From DASSUW01 sp035706585 (GTDB taxonomy: Bacteria; Actinomycetota; Thermoleophilia; Solirubrobacterales; Solirubrobacteraceae), in the NCBI GenBank assembly GCA_035706585.1, contig DASSUW010000195.1:1-26897 (forward strand): DNA of 26,897 nt. Reading direction: 5' to 3'. The translations under genes were made by a program, and so were the position numbers. Position 1 is the stretch's first letter. Each line of letters opens with the position of its first letter. The notes under the pieces are model-generated. The model saw only the letters and a program-made list of their open reading frames with translations. It was not told the origin of the DNA and ran no database searches. Of the stretch, positions 19,865-26,897 are shown piece after piece.

Positions 19865-22800
19865 TCAGCGGCGCCGCTTGCGCTTGAACACGAACCGCTC
19901 CGTGTGCGCGTCGATCACGCGGCCGTCGGCGCGGATCACGACCCTCACGCGGATCGCGAGCTTGCGCTTGTGCCGCAGCTTCGCTCGGCCCGCCGGGCTC
20001 AGCCGCAGCCGGACCTTGGCCGACTCGCCCGCCGGGATCCGCACGCGCGTCCGCTTCATCAGCGGCCGGCGCAGCCGCGCCGCCGACGCGAGCTTCGGCC
20101 GCCGGGACGGGGCCTGGAACAGCGACCCGCTGCAGCCCGAGATGTCGCCGCCCGGCTGGCACGGGATGACCACGATGCAGGAGTTGGTCCGCGGGTCGAC
20201 GACGCAGTCGCCGGGGATGTGGATCACCGGGCCGTCGTCATCGTCGTCGCCGTGGTGCGAGCCGCCGCCGCCTCCACCGCCGTAGCCACCGCCGCCGTGG
20301 ATGACGCCGCCGGAGCCCGGAGGCGGCGGCGGGGGCGGCGGGGGCGGAGGCGGCGGCGGGGCCTTGACGGTGATGCTCGCGGTCGCGGGCGCCGACGTGT
20401 CCATCCCGTCGGACGCCGTGTACACGAACGAGTCGGGACCCGTGTAGCCGGCCTCCGGCGTGTAGCGCACCGTGCCGCCGTCGCTGATCGCGCCGAGCGT
20501 GCCGTGGGCCGGCCCGTCGGCGATCGCCAGCGTCAGCTGGTCGCCGTTGTCGTCCGTGCAGTCGAGCGGGATCGTCGTCGGCTTGTCCTGCTCGACCGTG
20601 ACCGCGATGTCGAAGCAGCGCGGCGCGATGACGCCGTCCAGGTACTCGACGGCCCGCCAGCTCGTCGCGTACTTGAACGTCGGCGTGTTCGTGCGCTGCC
20701 GCAGGCCGGTGCCGTCCGGGCGCATCTCCCAGATCTGCGATGCCGTCGGCCACTCGTCCTCGTCCGGCTGCTGGCCGCGCGTGCTGACGAACGCGATCCG
20801 GCGGCCGTCGGGCGACCACGACGGCGACTGGTCGCGCATGTCGGCGCGCGGGAAGCCCTCGACCTCGTCGTCGTCGGTGAGGTTCCGGACGCCGCCGCCC
20901 GCCGCATCGGCGACGTAGATCTCGCGATCGACGCCGAACTCCGTCTCGCCCGAGTACGTGTCGTAGCGCGAGAAGACGATCTTGTCGCCGGTCGGCGACC
21001 ACATCGGCTCGTCGACCTTCCCGAGCTCGGTCACCCGGTTCAGATGGCCGTCCTCGAGCCGGATCGTCCACAGGTCGACGTCGTTGTCGTTCTCGCTGCC
21101 CGCCCTCAGGAACGCGATCTCCTCGCCGTCCGGTGAGAACGTCGGCGCGCCGCCGGCGGTGATCTCCTGCTCCTCGCCGGTCGCGAGCGTGAGCACGACG
21201 ACCCGGCAGTCGAGCTGGTGGATCGTGCCGAGCCCGAAGCAGCCGCGCGTGTACGCGAGCTGGTTGCCGTCCGGCGACCAGGCGACGTCGTCGCGCCGCA
21301 CCTCGTCACCACCGGCGACCGTGACCGGGTCGGTGGCGTCCGGCTTGCCGACGAACACCTCGTCGAACGCGGTCCAGGCGAGCTTGCTGCCGTCGCGCGA
21401 CCAGCGCGCCACGTTGATCCGGCCGTCCTTGAGCGGCAGGTCGGTGATGTGGCCGTCGGGGTCGACGGTCGCCCAGTTGCTGTCGTGCTGCCAGTACGCG
21501 ATCTCGCCGTTGCGACCGTGGAGGTCGGGGCACCTGGGCGCGCGGCCCTCCGCCTGGCCCGCCCGCGCGTCGATCCAGGTGGACCGCACGCGCTGGGCGC
21601 CGGCGCGCTCGACGCGCAGGCGCAGGAGCTGCTCGCCGGCGGCGAGCGCCGGCGCGCCGCCGAAGCAGCCGTCGCCGGGAAGGCCGTCGGCGTGCTGCCC
21701 GTCGTCGAACAGCCGCACGGAGCCGGCCGGTTCGCCGCGCCGCTGCACCTCGACCGTCACGTCGGCGTCGGTCACCCGGCGGTCGAAGCGCGTGATCGCG
21801 GCGATCATCGGCAGCGTGCCGTCGGCCGCCGCGCGCCCGCGCCGCAGCTCGAGCTGCCACGGGTCGTCGCGCAGCGCGGCGGCCACGGCGACCTGCAGCG
21901 CCGCGTCGCCGGTCGATCGCAGGCGGACGTTCCACCGGCCCGGCTCCGGGTCGTCCGCGCTGAGCGCCCGCGTCGTCCCCGCCGCCGCGCTGCCCACGAC
22001 GGCGCCGCTCGGGTCGACGAGCTCGGCCTTCACCGCCGGCGGCGCGAGCAGCGTGACGTCGAGCTGCGAGCCGCCGTCGACCGCGAGCGGCACCTCGGTC
22101 GCGGTCGCCGGCGCCACGGTCGCGATCGTCTGCTCGAGCAGCTGGTGCGAGCGCGGCGTGGCGGCGGGCGGCTCCTCGGCGGCCGCGCGTCGCAGCGCGG
22201 CCACCGAGGGTGCGCCCTGCTCCCCGGTCAGGCGAGGCTTGACGAAGTCGGCGAACAGCGAGCCGGACGCGGGCATCTCGGCGTGCGCGACCTCGCCGAC
22301 CCCGGCATCCGCGATGTTCCAGCGGGCGCTGGACACCGGGACCTCCATGTCGCCGCTCTCGGTGCCGTGGATGCACGTGTACGCCTCGACCTCGCCCGCG
22401 AACGCGGAGAACTCCACGCCGCGGCGGTCGGTGACGCGCGCGTTGAAGCCGTCCATCACGTCGCGCCGCAGGTCGTAGAACGGCCCGGCGTCGACGACCT
22501 CGGCGCACGGCGTGCCGGTGTTCGGCGTGCCGAGCTGGATCAGGTGCCGGGCGACGCCGTCGGGCATGCCGTCCTGGATCCACCGGCGCGCGATCAGGCC
22601 GCCGAGCCCGTGCGCGACGACGTCGACGTGCTCGGCGTCCTCGTCCTCGCGGACGCGCTTGACGAACGCCTGCATGACCTCGCTGTGCCGGTCCAGCGTG
22701 TCCGGCGCGTGCGCGAGGTCGGTCCAGCTGCCGGTCTGCAGGCCGGCGACCGGATACGCCTCCCAGTCGGGGTTCGTGCGCTGCAGCAGCGCGGCGTAGT

Positions 22801-25800
22801 CCTTGAACACCGAGGCGTCCTCGAGCGCGCCCGGCACGAGCACCACCGGCCGCGGCCGCACCTTCAGCACGGCCGAGCGGCCGCTGAAGATGCTGTGCCC
22901 GAGCGCCGCGCGCACGCGCAGGACGTGGTCCGCGTCCGGCGCGCCGTCCCTCCAGGCGAGCCCCTCGGTGTCCCACTCGAGCTCCGCCCAGTCCTCCTCG
23001 CCCGGGTCGAGCGAGATCGTCGGCGCAGTGCCGGGGAGCGTCTCCTTGCGCGTCTCGTCGCGCGCCTTGAGCTGGAAGACGTGCGGCTGGTCGTCGTGGT
23101 TCTCGACGTGGACGTGCACGCGCACGACGTTGCCCTCGACCGTGCCGTCGGCGCCGACGCTCTGCCAGTTGCCGGACGGCAGGTCGTGGTCCTCGAGCCG
23201 GACGTCGGTCACGCACACGCGGCACGGGCCGAGATTGAGCTGGTAGGCGCGCTGCTTGCCGTCGATGACGCCCAGGCCGACGACCTCCTCGCGGTCGTTG
23301 AAGCCGTCCGCGTCCATCAGGTGCCAACCGCTGTCGGGCACGAGCGAGTCGAGCATCGTGACCTTGCCGTCCTTGTACATCCAGGCGCCGTAGCCGTCGA
23401 GCGTGCCGAGGTGGCCCACGACCGTGCCGGCGGCATTGACGTTCATCGCCTCCGAGTCGCCCCCGAGGACCGGGATGATCTGGGGCACGCCGTCGCGCCA
23501 GATCGTCGCGCGCGCGATGCCGCCCAGGTCGACGCTCATCCCGGTCACGGTGCGCCCGTCGGCGGACACGTTCGTCGCGCCGCCGCCGAAGCCCTGGTCG
23601 GGCAGCTGCGTGAGCGTGTGCGTGAGGGCGTCGTAGGTGACGGTGTGCCCACAGCCCTCGCCGGCGCGCTCGTAGTCGTTGCACCCGACTGCGAGGCCGC
23701 TGTCGTTGATCTTGACCAGCTTCATGGTCCTGCGCTGGTTCGTGGGGACGCCGGCCTCCTCCTGGACGTCGACCATCGGGTTGCCGAGGCGCTTGAGGTA
23801 GCCGCGCGGTAGGCCCTTGCTGTCGTACGACCAGCCGACGACCCAGCCGTTGCGGTTGACGCCGACCGCGGTCGAGCTCGTGCCGCCGAGCGTCCCGAGC
23901 ACCGCCGGCTGGGAGCCGTTCCACAGCACCGCGTCGACCTGCCCGAACTGGCGCGTGGGGTAGACGTTGCCGACCGACTGGCCGCTGTCGTTGACCCCGA
24001 AGACCGTGCCGAACACGCGGCCGGCCGGCAGCTCGAGCGGCTGAACGGAGCCGCCCTGGAAGCGTCCCGGCATCTGGTCGGTCTCGCCGGCCTTGCCGAG
24101 CGTCACCGCGACGGCGCCGCCCTGGCTGATGTTCAGCGCGCGCGCCGAGCCGCCGTCGTCGGGCGCCGTCGTCCCGAGATCCATGATCTCGTAGTCGTGC
24201 GCGACGAGCACGAGGGCGCGCAGCTCGTCCTGCTCGCCGTCGGCGTCGGTGACGCGCAGGCCGACGTTGTAGCGGCCCGTCTCGGTGTAGGTCTTGGTGA
24301 CCGTCGGCAGTGCGCCGCGGTCGGTCTCGAACGAGCCGTTGCCGTCGAGGTCCCACTCGTAGCGGGCGATCGGCGCGTCGCCGGGCCGGCTTCGGGCGGC
24401 GTCGAACGTCGCGGTCTGCGCGACGTCGAGCGGCTTGGGGCCGTAGTCGAACACCGCGCGCGGCGGGCGCTTGGTCGCGGCGTAGACCTGGAACTCGGCG
24501 AACGCCAGCACGCGCAGCCTGGCGAGCTGGTTGACCGGGTGGAACAACCGCACGCGCACGAACCGCACGTCGTCGACCGGCGCGGCGGGGCGCAGCTCGC
24601 TCATGCGGCGCAGGTGCGAGTCGGCGATGTTCTCGCGCACGACCTCCTTCCACGGCCCGCCGTCCTCGGACGCGACCTCGACGACGATGCGCGTCGCGCG
24701 CGCTCCGTCGTTGACCTCGCAGCGGCCCTTGGTCTCGGGCTCGATCGTCGTCCGCGGTGTCGGGTCGATGCCGAACGAGGTGACGCGGACCGCCTGCGGC
24801 AGCGCGATGTCGATGTAGCCCTCGTCCCGGCCGCTGATGTCGGCGGCCCAGCCGCGCATGCGGTTGCCGTCGGCGATGCGGCTGGGTCCGCAGCCGTTGG
24901 CCCGCGACGTGTCGGTGCGGACGATCGCGGCGCCGGCGTTGATGTCGGCCCAGTTGCGGCGCAGGCGGACGTCGGTCCGGGCCGTACCGCTGACCGCGAC
25001 GTCCTCGACGACCGTCTCGGCGTAGGCGGGGCCGCGCGCGATCAGGTGCGGGTAGGTCCCCGCCGGGACGCGGTCGAAGCGGTAGCGGCCGTCGCCGTCG
25101 GTGGTCGTCTCGAACGGGCCGGGGGCATCGCCGTCGAGGTTCGTGTGGCCGCCGAGCGCGACGCGGATGCCGGCCAGCGGCGCGCCGGTGTCGCGGTCGG
25201 TGACGATCCCGTTCAATGTGGCCTCGCCGGTGGCGCCGTCGGGGCCGGGGCTCGTGTCGGCCTTGGGCTCGACGTCGTCGGCGTCGCGCGTGGATGCGTA
25301 CCAGCCCATGCCGCGCTCTCCGAACACGCTCCAGATCAGGTCGGCGTCCTCACCGTCGTTGAGCGCGTGGTCGGCCTGCAGCAGCGCGTTGCGGTAGTCG
25401 AGGAAGCTCGGCTCGGGCGGCGACAGCTGCAGCGCCATGTAGGCGAGCGTGCGGATGCGGTCCTGCCCGTCCATCGGATGCATCGCGAGGATCGTCTCGC
25501 GCAGCTGCCACATCGTCTGGCTGAGGATCTCGCCGTCGTAGTGCGGCTCCGGCCCGCGCGGGTCGACGAGGCCGTAGTCGGCGTACGTGAGCCCGCCCGG
25601 CGCGACGGTCATGCAGTTGGGGTGCAGCACGACGACCGGGCAGTCGATCGCCTCGGTGCGCCCGACGCCGGCTTTGTACAGGTGCGGGCCGATCCAGACC
25701 TCGCCGGGCGCGGCCGTGTCGGTGATGAGGCCGCGGCCGACCTGGTAGTCGAGCGCGAAGAAGTCGGCCAAGCCCTCGTTGAGCGCCCATGACTGGTGCA

Positions 25801-26897
25801 GGCCGAGCGCGCCCCAGCCGAGCGCGTCGACGATCGTCCGGCCGATCAGGCCGTGCGTGTACTCGTGGTAGACGACCGACGCGTCGTCGACCGGGTCGAG
25901 CGCCGGGTACTTGTCCTGCTCGTGGAACAGGAACGCGTTCAGGACCGGGCTCTCCTTCTCCGGCATCGTGATCATGCCCGCGTTGTTGAGGTGGGCCTGG
26001 TCGGGCATCCCGTTGTCGGTCGCGGCGCCGTCCATGACGTTGCCGATGATCGGGTCCTCGCCGCGGAAGCCGTCGAACCCGATCGCCGGTGACGCGAGGT
26101 GGTCGCCGTACTGGGCGAGCACCGAGAACAGCTGCACGCCGGCCTGCCCGATGTTCTGGCGGTAGCTGCCCAGGCGGTGCGGGCTCCAGGCGCAGCCGGC
26201 GAGCGGGCACTCCGGCTCGAGCTTCCAGGGGGTGCGCGGATAGCGGAAGTCGCCGGCCGCGGCGCCCACGATGTGCTCGCCGGGATCGACGACGTCGTCG
26301 GCGTCGAGGTCGGCCGACACGCGGGCGCGCGGCCCGAACAGCTCGTTGACGCCCGCGTCCAGGTACGGCTCGAGGTCGATCACGCGCGCGGTGCCGCCGT
26401 TCGCCGCGCCCGGGTAGTTGTCGAACACGAGGCCCGGCTTGGCATGGTCGACGCGGTCGCGGCGGCTGATCTCCGCGCCGCTGCTCGCGTCGACGAGCTG
26501 GTCGAAGTAGTGCCGGCCCTGCGGGCGCAGGACGCGCCAGGCGAGCCTGAGGTCGCCGGTCGCGGCGGTGAACACGAGCGTCGCCCGGGCGCCCTTGGTG
26601 CTGCCGCCGGTGAGCGTCGCGGCGGCGGTCTTCGCCGCCGCTTCGTCGAGCTTCGGCGTGCCCGGCTGCGGGAGGTCGTGGCGCGCGCCGCCGGTCACGT
26701 TGATCAGGCGGCCGTCCTCGGTCACCGCCGCGCGCAGCGAGTCCTCGAGCAGCGGCACGCCGCCCGACGCCTGCGTCCAGCGCAGCCGCGTCACGCCGTG
26801 GCTCGTGCTGCGGTCCGCCAACTCGAGCTGCGCGAGGTCGGCGTCGTCGAGGCCGAACACGTCGCGGTGGCGGCGGACGTAGCCCAGTGCCACCTGC
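19865..26897 (-). CDS. Giant modular secreted M36 metallopeptidase (5' end outside window)
   Basis: At least 2343 codons are open to the window edge; the signal peptide lies beyond. Residues are counted from GTG 26893. An M36 fungalysin-type peptidase occupies about 1-540: a propeptide-like start, HEYTH (H343, E344, H347) and NEGLADFF with ligand E373. Then come a carboxypeptidase-regulatory-like domain (about 558-640), a discoidin-like domain (645-805), a PKD domain (808-900; YEWDLDGNG), HAF-type repeats (905-1225; LGTLGG), an alpha/beta-hydrolase-like domain (1345-1560), a pre-peptidase C-terminal-like region, a TolB-like propeller (1790-2080; repeated WSPDG), an Ig/cadherin-like domain (2087-2175; GYTGPDSFVYTASDG), 14 Pro, a Gly-rich and Asp-rich linker, and a basic tail ending FKRKRRR. 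The hydrolase nucleophile motif reads AHGLGG, with Gly where Ser is expected. Confidence 0.9.
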   Translation of the reverse strand, partial: QVALGYVRRHRDVFGLDDADLAQLELADRSTSHGVTRLRWTQASGGVPLLEDSLRAAVTEDGRLINVTGGARHDLPQPGTPKLDEAAAKTAAATLTGGSTKGARATLVFTAATGDLRLAWRVLRPQGRHYFDQLVDASSGAEISRRDRVDHAKPGLVFDNYPGAANGGTARVIDLEPYLDAGVNELFGPRARVSADLDADDVVDPGEHIVGAAAGDFRYPRTPWKLEPECPLAGCAWSPHRLGSYRQNIGQAGVQLFSVLAQYGDHLASPAIGFDGFRGEDPIIGNVMDGAATDNGMPDQAHLNNAGMITMPEKESPVLNAFLFHEQDKYPALDPVDDASVVYHEYTHGLIGRTIVDALGWGALGLHQSWALNEGLADFFALDYQVGRGLITDTAAPGEVWIGPHLYKAGVGRTEAIDCPVVVLHPNCMTVAPGGLTYADYGLVDPRGPEPHYDGEILSQTMWQLRETILAMHPMDGQDRIRTLAYMALQLSPPEPSFLDYRNALLQADHALNDGEDADLIWSVFGERGMGWYASTRDADDVEPKADTSPGPDGATGEATLNGIVTDRDTGAPLAGIRVALGGHTNLDGDAPGPFETTTDGDGRYRFDRVPAGTYPHLIARGPAYAETVVEDVAVSGTARTDVRLRRNWADINAGAAIVRTDTSRANGCGPSRIADGNRMRGWAADISGRDEGYIDIALPQAVRVTSFGIDPTPRTTIEPETKGRCEVNDGARATRIVVEVASEDGGPWKEVVRENIADSHLRRMSELRPAAPVDDVRFVRVRLFHPVNQLARLRVLAFAEFQVYAATKRPPRAVFDYGPKPLDVAQTATFDAARSRPGDAPIARYEWDLDGNGSFETDRGALPTVTKTYTETGRYNVGLRVTDADGEQDELRALVLVAHDYEIMDLGTTAPDDGGSARALNISQGGAVAVTLGKAGETDQMPGRFQGGSVQPLELPAGRVFGTVFGVNDSGQSVGNVYPTRQFGQVDAVLWNGSQPAVLGTLGGTSSTAVGVNRNGWVVGWSYDSKGLPRGYLKRLGNPMVDVQEEAGVPTNQRRTMKLVKINDSGLAVGCNDYERAGEGCGHTVTYDALTHTLTQLPDQGFGGGATNVSADGRTVTGMSVDLGGIARATIWRDGVPQIIPVLGGDSEAMNVNAAGTVVGHLGTLDGYGAWMYKDGKVTMLDSLVPDSGWHLMDADGFNDREEVVGLGVIDGKQRAYQLNLGPCRVCVTDVRLEDHDLPSGNWQSVGADGTVEGNVVRVHVHVENHDDQPHVFQLKARDETRKETLPGTAPTISLDPGEEDWAELEWDTEGLAWRDGAPDADHVLRVRAALGHSIFSGRSAVLKVRPRPVVLVPGALEDASVFKDYAALLQRTNPDWEAYPVAGLQTGSWTDLAHAPDTLDRHSEVMQAFVKRVREDEDAEHVDVVAHGLGGLIARRWIQDGMPDGVARHLIQLGTPNTGTPCAEVVDAGPFYDLRRDVMDGFNARVTDRRGVEFSAFAGEVEAYTCIHGTESGDMEVPVSSARWNIADAGVGEVAHAEMPASGSLFADFVKPRLTGEQGAPSVAALRRAAAEEPPAATPRSHQLLEQTIATVAPATATEVPLAVDGGSQLDVTLLAPPAVKAELVDPSGAVVGSAAAGTTRALSADDPEPGRWNVRLRSTGDAALQVAVAAALRDDPWQLELRRGRAAADGTLPMIAAITRFDRRVTDADVTVEVQRRGEPAGSVRLFDDGQHADGLPGDGCFGGAPALAAGEQLLRLRVERAGAQRVRSTWIDARAGQAEGRAPRCPDLHGRNGEIAYWQHDSNWATVDPDGHITDLPLKDGRINVARWSRDGSKLAWTAFDEVFVGKPDATDPVTVAGGDEVRRDDVAWSPDGNQLAYTRGCFGLGTIHQLDCRVVVLTLATGEEQEITAGGAPTFSPDGEEIAFLRAGSENDNDVDLWTIRLEDGHLNRVTELGKVDEPMWSPTGDKIVFSRYDTYSGETEFGVDREIYVADAAGGGVRNLTDDDEVEGFPRADMRDQSPSWSPDGRRIAFVSTRGQQPDEDEWPTASQIWEMRPDGTGLRQRTNTPTFKYATSWRAVEYLDGVIAPRCFDIAVTVEQDKPTTIPLDCTDDNGDQLTLAIADGPAHGTLGAISDGGTVRYTPEAGYTGPDSFVYTASDGMDTSAPATASITVKAPPPPPPPPPPPPPPGSGGVIHGGGGYGGGGGGGSHHGDDDDDGPVIHIPGDCVVDPRTNSCIVVIPCQPGGDISGCSGSLFQAPSRRPKLASAARLRRPLMKRTRVRIPAGESAKVRLRLSPAGRAKLRHKRKLAIRVRVVIRADGRVIDAHTERFVFKRKRRR

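Noticed and set aside
21218..23812. 864-codon plus-strand frame inside the giant metallopeptidase gene
   Set aside because: Its residues are a low-complexity Arg/Ala/Val mixture from reading high-GC codons on the wrong strand. The minus strand shows domains throughout.

Overview
The window comes from a very GC-rich bacterium and reads as an actinobacterial chromosome segment, most likely class Thermoleophilia (Solirubrobacter/Conexibacter-like). That placement is an inference. It rests on strong GC at third codon positions, GTG starts, ftsE-ftsX followed by a C-terminal processing protease and smpB, and a giant secreted protein whose Arg/Lys-rich beta-type tail resembles exported proteins of that group.

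Left part (1-6734), housekeeping. A minus-strand pair (small unknown protein, then an M16 zinc peptidase cut by the window edge) diverges from a plus-strand run of ftsE, ftsX, an S41 protease and a short RNase R. ftsE/ftsX and protease/RNase R each share 4-nt GTGA overlaps. A DUF4395 membrane protein on the minus strand follows, then smpB. RNase R, SmpB and the tmRNA gene ssrA (12956-13328) all serve trans-translation.

Middle part (6731-12888), accessory. A zinc-independent MDR oxidoreductase is apparently coupled to a 27-codon upstream ORF. The long non-coding stretches hold a family of four structured repeats in the same orientation, near 8.0, 8.3, 8.9 and 11.4 kb, whose closing stem shows compensatory base changes. 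An NTF2-like gene sits between two nearly identical copies. A His-rich secreted protein is divergent from a NarL-type two-component system. A flavin disulfide oxidoreductase that lacks its usual catalytic His follows.

ssrA and the segment after it (12956-17308). The tmRNA encodes the tag AKSTTDVHNVALAA. Beyond it, on the minus strand, lie a frameshifted gene of unknown function, an FkbM methyltransferase, a degraded VapBC-like toxin-antitoxin pair and an archaeal-type ATPase with a DUF234 nuclease-like end. This looks like an eroded island beside a common integration target, but no duplicated attachment site was found in the window.

Right part (17392-26897). trpS is preceded by a short leader ORF with tandem Trp codons and mutually exclusive hairpins, which is the layout of a ribosome-mediated attenuator. 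A divergent cupin/TetR pair shares a perfect 12-bp inverted repeat. The last 7 kb is one reading frame for a modular secreted protein: an M36 metallopeptidase followed by adhesion-type domains, an alpha/beta-hydrolase-like domain that has lost its nucleophile Ser, a TolB-like propeller and a poly-Pro/poly-Gly linker. Its 5' end is outside the window.
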